Shown: in pieces, positions 51,764 to 60,593 of the stretch
Numbering within the stretch: position 1 is the stretch's first letter
Layout of the letters: the number at the start of each line of letters is the position of its first letter
Assembly (NCBI GenBank): GCA_016200325.1
Contig: JACQEZ010000011.1
Location: 1 to 64,000, forward strand
Direction of reading: 5' to 3'
Length of the DNA stretch: 64,000 bases
DNA from: Candidatus Manganitrophaceae bacterium
GTDB taxonomy: Bacteria > Nitrospirota > Nitrospiria > SBBL01 > Manganitrophaceae
Notes under the pieces: generated by a model
What the model saw: the letters and a program-made list of their open reading frames with translations, nothing else
Database searches by the model: none
Told to the model about the DNA's origin: nothing
Position numbers and translations under genes: made by a program

Positions 51764-51957
51764 GGCGAAACCGCCTATCCCGAAGAGTGTCCTTCCGCGC
51801 CGACCCATCCATTACGTCAGATTCCAGGGCGCTCCGTCTTGAACTGCTCAAGGGCTTGATTTTACTGCTCAGGGTGGTAGGATAACAAAGCTGTAAGCTT
51901 CCTTTCGTGGGGCCAAACAGTCGGGTCGAAGATCTTCATCAAGGAGCATAGAGGCTC

Positions 51958-54900
51958 TTGAAGCAATCTCCTCAGAAGAGGACAGCAGGAGCACCGTCTG
52001 AGCACTCTCAGCATTTTATCCCATCACTCTTACACACCCCTTCCGCTCTCATTGTTCTTTTTCTGACCTTCCTTCTCACCGGCACCGCCTGGTATTTTAC
52101 AAAGCAGAGCATTGAACATCGCGCACAGGCCCGCTTTGATAAACATGTCCTAAAAGCATCTCAGGCAATTGAAGAGCGCCTCCAGACCTACGTGGATACC
52201 CTCTTATCAATCCGCGGTCTCTTCGTTGTAAACGAGAAGGTCAGCCGGGCCGACTGGAAAAAATATATCGAATCACTCCATCTGAAGCGTTATCCCGGAA
52301 TTTACGATATCGTCTTCGCCCGGTATGTGCCAAAAGCGGAGAGAGCCGAGTTCGAGAGACACGTCCGAAAAGACAGCAGCCTGAATCAAAGCGGTTATCC
52401 CACCTTTTCAGTCCACCCCGAGGGAGATCGCCCCGCCTACTTCCCGATCGAATATATTGAGCCGTTTTCCTCTCCGATGCCGAAGCAGTTTGGTTATGAC
52501 ATGGGGTATGATCCGATACGCCGACAGGCCAATGAGCAAGCGCGCGATACCGGCCAGCCGGTCTCTACCGGAAAAATCACCTTAATGTCCACTCAAAAGG
52601 CCGGATTCTCGATTCGAGTGCCGGTTTATCACAATGAGCTGCCCCAGACCACCGTTGACGAAAGACGCCGCGCCTTAATTGGGTTCATTGCCGCTGCCTT
52701 TAATATGGACGACTTTATCCATAGCATCTTGGGGCAGGATATCCCGCGCGATTTTGATTTTGAAATCTTCGATGGAGGAACGGAGAAAGCAGCCGATCCC
52801 CGCTCGCTCTTAAGGAAAGAGCGGCTCCTTTATGACAGTGATGCTATTCTCCATGCGAATAACGAAGGACCTGATCCACGCTATTTACAGATTACCTCCT
52901 TGGAGATAGCGGGACGCATCTGGCATATCTATTTTTCTGCCGATTCCCATTTTAAATCGGGAGAGGAAGAAAATCTCCCCCCTCTCATTTTGCTTGGCGG
53001 CATCATCGTCTCCCTCCTCCTTTCTTATATTACCTGGTCCACATCGACCGCACGCCGTCGCGCCATTGAGCTGGCGGAGATCATGACCGTCGACTTTCGG
53101 GAGAGCGAAGAGCGTTTCCGAGCCATTTTCGACCAGGCCCCTTCCGGAATTGCCGTGGCGACTCCCGATGGAAGCTATGTCGATCTCAATGAAAGATTGG
53201 CTGCAATAATGGGATATACGAAAGAGGAGCTGCTCGGTCGAACCTTTCAGGACATTACCCATCCCGAAGACCTGACGCCGAACCTGGAACTCAAGGAACA
53301 CCTGCTCACCGGAAAAATTAGCCACTATAAGATGGAAAAACGGTACGTCCGAAAAAGCGGTCAGATCGTTTGGGCCGATCTGACCGTCTCCCCCATCTTT
53401 GACCTCTCGGGAAAACAGAAGTATTTGGTTGCAGTCGTCGACGACATCACCCGTCGGAAAGAGGCGGAGGAAAAGCTCCGAAGAAATGAGGCTCAGCTGG
53501 CCAAGGCCCAGGAGATCGCGCGCCTCGGAAGCTGGAGTCTGGATCTCCAAAGCAGGTCCATTCAGTGGTCCGATGCGCTCTACCAGATCTACGGACTGAG
53601 CCCCAAATCAGAGCTGACTTATGAAGCGGTCATGCAATATAGCCACCCCGCCGACCGGGAGCGGGTGAACGAAATCCTTTCGACCTCGGCGCGCGACGGT
53701 CGACCCTTTAGCTTTGACTACCGGATCATCCGACCGGACGGCGCGGTCCGAACGCTCCATGCGGAGGGAGAAGTCCTCTGTGATGGAACAGGCCAGGCGG
53801 TTCAAATCGTCGGAACGGCGCAAGACATCACCGACCGGAAAGAGGCGGCGGAGGTGCTGCGGGGGACCAATCAGGCCCTTCAAGCCATCATTGAGTCGGC
53901 GCCCTTGGCCATTATTTCCCTCGATCTGGATGGAAAGATCAAAACCTGGAACCCGGCCGCAGAACAGATCTTCGGATGGCGCGCAGAGGAAGTCATCGGT
54001 CACTTCAACCCGATCATTCCCGACGATCAAAGGGATGACTTTAAATCACGGGTCGATGCACTTCTGCAGGGGCGGACTTTTCCGAGTCTGGAAGTCAGTC
54101 GTCAAAGAAAAGACGGCTCTCTCATTAAAATGAGCTTATCGACCGCAGCGCTCCGCGATGCAAACGGCCGTATTCAAGGGTTCATCGGCCTGCTCACCGA
54201 CCGGACCGCTTATAAACAGGCGGAGGAGGCCCTGCGGAAAAGTGAAGCTCGGTTCAGACGGGTTGTCGACTCGAACATGCTCGGCATCGTTTTCTCAGAT
54301 GTCCACGGAGACATCACAGAGGCGAATGACGCTTTTCTCCAGATGGTCGGATACAGCCGAGAGGAGCTTCAGCGGGGGGATGTCAGCTGGAAAGAGATGA
54401 CGCCGCCTGAATATCAGAGCCTGGATTTAAAAGCGCTCAATGAACTGATTGCAACGGGCGTCTGTACCCCTTATGAAAAAGAATTCACCTGTAAAGATGG
54501 AAAGAGAATCTCTGTGGTGATCGGTGGCGCATTTCTCGAGGGCTCCCACGAGAGAACCGTCGGCTTTGTCCTTGACATTACCGGTCGGAGACGGGCCGAG
54601 GAGAAATTGCGGCAAAGCGAAGAAAAATATCGGCTCTTATTTGAAACCAACCCACACCCGATGTGGGTCTTCGATCTGGAGACGCTCGCCTTCCTGGCGG
54701 TCAACGAAGCGGCTATTCGCCACTATGGTTTCTCGCGAGAAGAGTTCCTCTCCATGACCATCAAGGACCACAGTCCAAGCGAAGAACTCCCGGCGCTCAT
54801 CAAAGCCCTTCCGCAGATCAGCACCCGGGTCGGTCCGGCAGGGATCTGGAGAACACAAAAAAAAGACGGCACGATCATCAATGTAGAAATCACCTCCGAT

Positions 54901-57900
54901 ATCATCCTCTTCTCGGGAAGAAAGGCCAAACTCGTTCTGGCCAACGATGTCACCGAACGTCTCCGGGCAGGGGAAGCGGTCAAACAAAGCGAAGCCCATC
55001 TTCGCGCCATCATCGACAGCGAACCCGAATGCGTAAAAACGGTTTCACTCGACGGAACCCTCCTCGCCATGAACCCGGCCGGACTGGCGATGATTCAGGC
55101 TGCCTCGGAGCGGGAGGTGGTTGGGAAGAATGCGCTTGAGCTGGTCCACCCGGAGGATCGGCTCGGCTATCGGGCGCTCCATCAATCCGCCAGTCAAGGC
55201 GAGTCGGGCCACTTACAGTTTCGGATGGTCGGATTGCAGGGAAGAGTCCGCTGGGTTGAGACCCATTCCGTTCCTCTCAAAGATCAACACGGCGGGATTT
55301 GCTCCGTCTTAAGCGTTACTCGGGATATTACCGAGCGGAAACAGGCAGAGGAGGCGTTGCGGGAAACGCAGAGAACCTATTCCACCCTCATCAGTAACCT
55401 TCCCGGCCTCGTCTATCGGTGTCGAAACGACAGCGGGTGGACGATGGAATTTATCAGCGACGGCGTCTTCCCTTTGACCGGCTATGCCTCCTCTGATTTT
55501 ACCGAAGGTAAAATTACCTTCGGCGGCCTCATTCATTTCGACGATCGGAAAATGGTTTACGAGACCGTTCAGACCTCTTTACAGCAGAAGAACCCTTTTC
55601 AGCTCGTCTATCGAATCCTCACCGCTTCTCGAGAGGAGAAATGGGTCTGGGAGCAGGGGCGGGGCGTTTTTTCTCCCGCCGGAGAGCTCCTCTTCCTGGA
55701 AGGTTTTATTACCGACATTACCGAACAGAAGCATGCAGAGGAGGCCCTTCAACGAAGCGAAGAACAATATCGGCTCCTCTTCGATCGAAATCCCTGGCCG
55801 ATGTGGGTCGTTGATCCGAAGACGCAGGCATATATGGCGGTGAATGACGCGGCCATTCGGCACTACGGTTATTCGCGTGAAGAGTTCCTCCGGATGACCC
55901 TTTTCGATATTCGCCCCCTAGAGGAGATTCCTCTCCTAAAAAAATATCTGGCGGACACCACAAAAACACCGCCGGACCCGGTCCAAGGCGGACTCTGGAC
56001 ACACCGAAAGAAAGACGGCACCTTAATTGAGGTTGAGATCACCTGGAATATGATCTTGGTTCGGGGGAAAGAGGCATGGCTGGTCTTGGCGGAGGATGTC
56101 ACCGAGTCGAGAAAAACCGAGCGGGAGCTGCAGGAATCGGAGCGACGTTTCAGACAGCTGGCCGAGAACATCCATGAGGTCTTCTGGGTGGTGGAAAACA
56201 CTCCCCGCCAGGTGCTCTACATCAGCCCCGCCTACGAGCAGATCTGGGGCCGCAGCTGCCAGAGCCTTTATGCGGAGCCCCATTCGTTCCTCGATGCCGT
56301 CCATCCCGGGGATCGATCCCGCCTGATCTCCGGGATGGTGACTGTGAGCGAGGGAAAGCGGCTCGACATTGAATACCGAATCATCCGTCCGGACGGCTCG
56401 ATCCGTTGGATTCGAGATCGGGGCTTTCCAGTCAAAGACGAATCGGGAAAGACGTATCGTATTACGGGGGTTGCCACCGACATCACCGACCGCCGGCGTG
56501 CTGAAGAGGCCTTGCGAGAAACGAATGAAACCCTCCGGGCGCTGATCCATGCCTCCCCGTTGGCGATCTTCACTTTAGATCCGCAAGGGAGGGTTAAAAT
56601 GTGGAACCCTGCGGCGGAACGGATCTTCGGATGGAGCGAGCCGGAAATCCTCGATCATCCTCTCCCCATCCTTTCTAACGGCCCGGAACCGGATGAGGAC
56701 GTTCTTCAAAAGTCGATCGGAAGCGGAAAGGGATTCACCGGAATAGAGGTACGCCGCCGCCGAAAGGACGGATCAGTCATCGATCTGAGCATTTCAATTG
56801 CGCCATTGCCCGGTGTGGGACAAACGATGAACGGCATGGTTGCCGTGGTCGCCGATATCTCCGATCGTAAGAAAACGGAGGAGGCGCTTCGGAAGAGTGA
56901 TGAGCGTTTTCATCTCGCCACCCGGGCCACCAATGATGCCGTCTGGGATTGGGATCTGATCAAAGATCTCGTCTGGTGGAATGAAAATTTCTACACCTTT
57001 TTTGGATATAAACCGGCGGAGGTTGAGCCGGGGGTCGACTCCTGGATAAACCGAATTCATCCCGAGGACAAAGTGCGGGTCGAGGCAAATATTCAAAAGG
57101 TCATCGACAGCGGCGAACAATTCTGGTCGGACGAATACCGCTTCCGTCGGGGAGATGGAAGCTATGCCACCCTTCTCGATCGCGGCTATGTTGTTCGCGA
57201 TCCGGCTGGAAGAGCGGTTCGAATGATCGGCGCGATGATGGACATCACCGAGCGAAAACAGGCGGAAGAGGCGCTTCGCATCAAGACCCAACAGCTCGCG
57301 GCTGTCACCGATGCCATGGCCGCTTATCTCGACAGCCGCGACTGGATGGAGACCAGCTCCCGCCTCCTCCGGTCGGCCCTCTCTCAAACAGAAAGTGAGT
57401 ACGGCTTTATTGGGGTGGTGATCGAGGGACCCCGCCTTCGGGTGATGGCCCGTGAGGGGGTCCAGTGGGACGCGGCAGCCGGCCATCCGTTTTATCAGGC
57501 GGCCCTTCAAAGCTATCGCGAACAGGGATATATCGATTTTGATCGGCTCGACAACCTCTTTGGAGAGGTCGTTCGGACCGGTAAAGTGGTCTTGTCCAAC
57601 GATGCGGCCAACGATGCTCGCGCAGGGAACCTTCCCTCGGGACATCCGCCGCTGCAGACCTTTCTTGGCGTTCCGATCATCCGAGAAAATCAGGTGGTCG
57701 GGATGATCGGACTCGCAAATCGCCTCCGTGGATACAGCGCGGCCGAGCAAGGAGGGATCGAGATTCTTTCCCATGCGACGGGAATTCTCTATGACAGCTA
57801 CCGTCAGAGGGAGCGGGAAATCGCCCTCGAGAATCTACAGAGAACGGTGGAAAGTGAGCTGAGGCGTTCTCAAGAGGAGCTGCGGAGTCTATCGGGCCGG

Positions 57901-58551
57901 CTCAACTCGATGGTCGAGGAAGAGCGAACGCGTATTTCCCGAGAAATTCACGACGAGCTGGGTCAGCAGCTCACGATTCTGAAGATGGAGCTCTCTTGGC
58001 TGAAGCGACGCATTCCGAAGAAACCTGAATTGCTTCGTCAGCGGACCAAATCGATGGCCGAGTTGGTCGACACCACCATCCGGACGCTCCGTAAAATTTC
58101 GACCGAACTCAGACCGGGGGTCCTCGACGACTTGGGATTGACCGCCGCCATCGAATGGCAGATTCAAGAGTTCCAGAGCCGGACCCGAATAAAATGCCAT
58201 TTCACCCGGGAGCCGGAGGAGATCACGCTCGATCCGGAACGATCCACTGCGGTCTTTCGAATCTTCCAGGAGACGCTGACCAACATCGCCCGTCATGCCA
58301 ATGCGGATGAAGCGCGGATCTATCTGGAGAAAAATCAGCGTTTTGCCATTCTCAAAGTCAGCGACAACGGTCGAGGAATCACGGAGAACCAGAAAACCCA
58401 TTCGAAATCGTTGGGACTTTTGGGGATGCGCGAGCGGGCCCGCCATTGGGGAGGGACGGTTGAGATCTGTGGATCTCCCGGCGAGGGGACGACCCTTACC
58501 GTACAGATTCCCCTTCACCAGAAAGCCGACAGCAGAGAGAAAAATGATTAA
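51958..58551 (+). CDS. giant multi-PAS sensor histidine kinase (CHASE, 11 PAS, GAF, HisKA_3)
   Basis: 2197 residues from the TTG at 51958 (AAGGAG 11 bases upstream). Order: TM1 (~28-47); periplasmic CHASE domain (~55-330, VVNEKVSRADWKKYIESL, GIYDIVFARYVP); TM2 (~341-361); eleven PAS units of ~125 residues (382-1773), most ending DIT(D/E)R-K-x-AEE-x-L; GAF (~1775-1950); HisKA_3 dimerisation domain with phospho-H1998 in SREIHDELGQQL; HATPase_c (IFQETLTNIARHAN, DNGRGI, GLLGMRERARHWGG). PAS5/PAS8 and PAS3/PAS10 are near copies. It overlaps its NarL-type regulator by eight bases. The ligand is unknown; no heme or flavin PAS motif is evident. Confidence 0.93.
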   Translation: MKQSPQKRTAGAPSEHSQHFIPSLLHTPSALIVLFLTFLLTGTAWYFTKQSIEHRAQARFDKHVLKASQAIEERLQTYVDTLLSIRGLFVVNEKVSRADWKKYIESLHLKRYPGIYDIVFARYVPKAERAEFERHVRKDSSLNQSGYPTFSVHPEGDRPAYFPIEYIEPFSSPMPKQFGYDMGYDPIRRQANEQARDTGQPVSTGKITLMSTQKAGFSIRVPVYHNELPQTTVDERRRALIGFIAAAFNMDDFIHSILGQDIPRDFDFEIFDGGTEKAADPRSLLRKERLLYDSDAILHANNEGPDPRYLQITSLEIAGRIWHIYFSADSHFKSGEEENLPPLILLGGIIVSLLLSYITWSTSTARRRAIELAEIMTVDFRESEERFRAIFDQAPSGIAVATPDGSYVDLNERLAAIMGYTKEELLGRTFQDITHPEDLTPNLELKEHLLTGKISHYKMEKRYVRKSGQIVWADLTVSPIFDLSGKQKYLVAVVDDITRRKEAEEKLRRNEAQLAKAQEIARLGSWSLDLQSRSIQWSDALYQIYGLSPKSELTYEAVMQYSHPADRERVNEILSTSARDGRPFSFDYRIIRPDGAVRTLHAEGEVLCDGTGQAVQIVGTAQDITDRKEAAEVLRGTNQALQAIIESAPLAIISLDLDGKIKTWNPAAEQIFGWRAEEVIGHFNPIIPDDQRDDFKSRVDALLQGRTFPSLEVSRQRKDGSLIKMSLSTAALRDANGRIQGFIGLLTDRTAYKQAEEALRKSEARFRRVVDSNMLGIVFSDVHGDITEANDAFLQMVGYSREELQRGDVSWKEMTPPEYQSLDLKALNELIATGVCTPYEKEFTCKDGKRISVVIGGAFLEGSHERTVGFVLDITGRRRAEEKLRQSEEKYRLLFETNPHPMWVFDLETLAFLAVNEAAIRHYGFSREEFLSMTIKDHSPSEELPALIKALPQISTRVGPAGIWRTQKKDGTIINVEITSDIILFSGRKAKLVLANDVTERLRAGEAVKQSEAHLRAIIDSEPECVKTVSLDGTLLAMNPAGLAMIQAASEREVVGKNALELVHPEDRLGYRALHQSASQGESGHLQFRMVGLQGRVRWVETHSVPLKDQHGGICSVLSVTRDITERKQAEEALRETQRTYSTLISNLPGLVYRCRNDSGWTMEFISDGVFPLTGYASSDFTEGKITFGGLIHFDDRKMVYETVQTSLQQKNPFQLVYRILTASREEKWVWEQGRGVFSPAGELLFLEGFITDITEQKHAEEALQRSEEQYRLLFDRNPWPMWVVDPKTQAYMAVNDAAIRHYGYSREEFLRMTLFDIRPLEEIPLLKKYLADTTKTPPDPVQGGLWTHRKKDGTLIEVEITWNMILVRGKEAWLVLAEDVTESRKTERELQESERRFRQLAENIHEVFWVVENTPRQVLYISPAYEQIWGRSCQSLYAEPHSFLDAVHPGDRSRLISGMVTVSEGKRLDIEYRIIRPDGSIRWIRDRGFPVKDESGKTYRITGVATDITDRRRAEEALRETNETLRALIHASPLAIFTLDPQGRVKMWNPAAERIFGWSEPEILDHPLPILSNGPEPDEDVLQKSIGSGKGFTGIEVRRRRKDGSVIDLSISIAPLPGVGQTMNGMVAVVADISDRKKTEEALRKSDERFHLATRATNDAVWDWDLIKDLVWWNENFYTFFGYKPAEVEPGVDSWINRIHPEDKVRVEANIQKVIDSGEQFWSDEYRFRRGDGSYATLLDRGYVVRDPAGRAVRMIGAMMDITERKQAEEALRIKTQQLAAVTDAMAAYLDSRDWMETSSRLLRSALSQTESEYGFIGVVIEGPRLRVMAREGVQWDAAAGHPFYQAALQSYREQGYIDFDRLDNLFGEVVRTGKVVLSNDAANDARAGNLPSGHPPLQTFLGVPIIRENQVVGMIGLANRLRGYSAAEQGGIEILSHATGILYDSYRQREREIALENLQRTVESELRRSQEELRSLSGRLNSMVEEERTRISREIHDELGQQLTILKMELSWLKRRIPKKPELLRQRTKSMAELVDTTIRTLRKISTELRPGVLDDLGLTAAIEWQIQEFQSRTRIKCHFTREPEEITLDPERSTAVFRIFQETLTNIARHANADEARIYLEKNQRFAILKVSDNGRGITENQKTHSKSLGLLGMRERARHWGGTVEICGSPGEGTTLTVQIPLHQKADSREKND

Positions 58552-59176
58552 AATCTTAATTGCCGATGACCATGCCATCGTCCGACGGGGACTCAAACAG
58601 ATCCTCACGGAGACCTCGGATATGGTGGTGGCGGGAGAGGCCCATGACGGACAGGAGATGCTCGATATGGTCCGCAACGATCAGTGGGATGTGATCGTTC
58701 TCGACATTTCGATGCCGGGTCGCGGCGGTCTCGACATCTTAAAACAGCTCAAAAGCGAGCGGCCGAAGCTTCCTGTTCTGATGCTCACCATTTACCCTGA
58801 AGATCAATATGCCGTCCGCGTTCTCCGCGCCGGGGCTTCAGGCTACTTAACCAAGGAGAGCGCTCCCGACCATCTGGTTGAGGCGATTCGAAAGGTCGCC
58901 CGCGGCGGGAAATATATCAGCCCTCACCTGGCCGAAAAACTCGCCTTTAATCTGGAGTCGCTGTCGGAAAAACCGCCTCACGAGAGTCTCTCCGACCGAG
59001 AATTCCAAGTCCTTCGATTAATTGCCTCCGGGAAAACGGTCAAGGAGATCGGAGATGAGCTCGCGTTGAGTGTCAAGACGATCAGCACCTATCGGACCCG
59101 CATTCTGGAAAAGATGAGAATGAAGAATAACGCCGAGCTCACCCATTACGCCATCCAACAGAAATTGGTCGAATAA
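58544..59176 (+). CDS. NarL/FixJ-type response regulator, partner of the giant kinase
   Basis: 210 residues from the ATG at 58544. REC (1-120): IKILIADDHAIVRRGLKQIL, phosphoacceptor in VIVLDISMPGRGGLDIL, LTIYPED, and LTKES. LuxR-type HTH (~145-205): LSDREFQVLRLIASGKTVKE, SVKTISTYRTRILEKMRMKN. The overlap with the HisKA_3 kinase, a family that pairs with NarL-type regulators, makes it the cognate regulator. An inverted repeat 20-60 bases downstream is a possible target. Confidence 0.95.
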   Translation: MIKILIADDHAIVRRGLKQILTETSDMVVAGEAHDGQEMLDMVRNDQWDVIVLDISMPGRGGLDILKQLKSERPKLPVLMLTIYPEDQYAVRVLRAGASGYLTKESAPDHLVEAIRKVARGGKYISPHLAEKLAFNLESLSEKPPHESLSDREFQVLRLIASGKTVKEIGDELALSVKTISTYRTRILEKMRMKNNAELTHYAIQQKLVE

Positions 59177-59196
59177 ATCCCCTTATATAACAGTAG

Positions 59197-59240
59197 CTGT
59201 AGGACAAACACCTACGAAAAATCCGGTTTTTGTCCCACAG
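59197..59240. promoter_or_regulatory. inverted repeat upstream of the stand-alone HTH gene
   Basis: Arms CTGTAGGACAAA (59197-59208) and TTTGTCCCACAG (59229-59240) match at 11 of 12 positions around 20 bases. Within it GTAGG-N7-CCTAC is a second perfect palindrome (59199-59215), and AAAAATCCGGTTTTT another. A plausible NarL/LuxR operator or structured leader. Confidence 0.45.
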
Positions 59241-59366
59241 AAAATGCGGACTAACTCTGATATTCAATTTGGGTGTTTACATCTATAGTTCTGTCTAGTT
59301 ATTGACAATGTGGGTCTTTCCCCGAACACCTAAACCTTAACTCAGAATAATTAGTAAGGAGGAAAC

Positions 59367-59606
59367 ATGCCGGAACCGAGGGCACTCACGAAGCGAGAAA
59401 CGGAAGTCATCCGTCTTGTGGCGGAAGGTTATAAAAACAGGGAAGTTGCAGAGAAGCTTGGTATCCGCGTCAAAACGGTGGAAACCCACCGGGCCAATAT
59501 CATGAACAAGCTGGCGCTGCGCAATGTCGCCCAGCTCATCCGTTACGCTATCCAGAAGGGGTTGGTGCGGATCGATAAAGAGGCCTTTGAAGAATCGGTT
59601 CGGTGA
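59367..59606 (+). CDS. stand-alone LuxR-type HTH protein
   Basis: 79 residues, only the GerE/LuxR DNA-binding domain: ALTKRETEVIRLVAEGYKNR, KLGIRVKTVETHRANIMNKL. There is no REC or ligand domain. AAGGAGG lies six bases before the ATG. Its stop overlaps the next gene, a REC protein without HTH (TGATG), so together they look like a NarL-type regulator split in two with domain order reversed. Similar to the HTH of the regulator at 58544 but not a recent copy. Confidence 0.9.
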   Translation: MPEPRALTKRETEVIRLVAEGYKNREVAEKLGIRVKTVETHRANIMNKLALRNVAQLIRYAIQKGLVRIDKEAFEESVR

Positions 59607-60037
59607 TGAAGCGGATCCTTGTGATCGATGACGAGCAGCTCTTACTCGATCTTCTTACCCAGCTTCTCTCCAAAATCGGGTATGAGGTCGATCAAGCGAT
59701 CGATTGCCGGAAGGCGGCCGGCCTGCTCAAAGAGAGAGGATATGATGCGATCTTTCTGGATGTGAAGATGCCGCTGATGGATGGGATCGGCTTTTACGAC
59801 AAGGTCCAATCCCATTTCCCGGAGATGGCAAAGCGAATCATCTTCCTGACGGGAGACGTCGCAAATCGAACGACGGCCGACTTTATTAAGAAAACAGGAA
59901 GCCTTTATCTGCAGAAGCCATTCACGATCAAAGAGATCAAGGCGATTCTCAATCTTTTGTTCGACTCTGCCGCCTCCCCTAATCCTTTAGAAAAAGACAA
60001 CCCGTCATTACGCTTTAATCCCCTCTCTTTACAATAA
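59606..60037 (+). CDS. REC-only response regulator paired with the HTH gene
   Basis: 143 residues from the ATG at 59606 that overlaps the HTH stop (TGATG); the GTG three bases earlier is possible. REC motifs: ILVIDDEQLLLDLLTQLL, phosphoacceptor in AIFLDVKMPLMDGIGF, IIFLTGDVANRTTADFI, LQKPFTIKEI. It is closely related to the REC protein behind the polymerase gene (43912-44286), including the K-T-G turn and KPFT. C-terminal ~20 residues are an unstructured tail. Confidence 0.9.
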   Translation: MKRILVIDDEQLLLDLLTQLLSKIGYEVDQAIDCRKAAGLLKERGYDAIFLDVKMPLMDGIGFYDKVQSHFPEMAKRIIFLTGDVANRTTADFIKKTGSLYLQKPFTIKEIKAILNLLFDSAASPNPLEKDNPSLRFNPLSLQ

Positions 60038-60044
60038 CACCGCT

Positions 60045-60581
60045 CTAATGAAGGGTCTGTCGATACCAAAGAAGGGCCAGGAGGGTCTTGCTGTCGACGA
60101 GCTCTCCGGTGAGGCCCTGCCGGTAGATCTCCTCGAAAGGGAGAGTCACCACCTCAATGAACTCTCCCGGGTCGGTATGGGCCTCTATGCTGGGGCGGAG
60201 ATCCCGACCCAGAAACACCTCAATCTTTCCGGTGGAGAAACCGACCGAGTGATAATAGCTGAAGAGAAAATCAAGCCGCTCCGGCTTCATCCCAATCTCC
60301 TCTTCGCACTCTCGAGAGGCCGTTTCGGACGAGGTTTCTCCCGGCTCTAGAATACCGGCCGGGATTTCCAGCGTGACCCGGCAAATGGCCGGCCGATATT
60401 GCCGGACCAGATAGACCCGGCCCGTCTGATCAATCGGCAAAACACCGACGGCATCGGGCGGAGCGATGATCTCCCGGGTCGCCTCAGTCCCATCCGGAAG
60501 CCGCACCACCTGCTCTTCGGCGCGAATGTACTTTCCCTGATAGACCACCTTCCTGCGAATCAGCCGCTCTTCAAGATCCAA
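60045..60581 (-). CDS. Nudix hydrolase, ADP-ribose pyrophosphatase-like
   Basis: 178 residues from a TTG at 60581 with AAGGAG five bases before it. The Nudix box GILEPGETSSETASRECEEE followed by IGM has all catalytic residues (G-x5-E-x7-REUxEExGU). VYLVRQYRPAICRVTLEIPAG upstream is typical of ADP-ribose pyrophosphatases (NudF type). Hydrolyses ADP-ribose or ADP-glucose to AMP plus sugar phosphate. It lies 12 bases behind glgP, so ADP-glucose is a plausible substrate (inference). Confidence 0.92.
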   Translation of the reverse strand: MDLEERLIRRKVVYQGKYIRAEEQVVRLPDGTEATREIIAPPDAVGVLPIDQTGRVYLVRQYRPAICRVTLEIPAGILEPGETSSETASRECEEEIGMKPERLDFLFSYYHSVGFSTGKIEVFLGRDLRPSIEAHTDPGEFIEVVTLPFEEIYRQGLTGELVDSKTLLALLWYRQTLH

Positions 60582-60593
60582 GAAAACTCCTTA

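Noticed and set aside
56794-57774. 326-codon open frame on the minus strand
   Set aside because: Antisense of the giant kinase.
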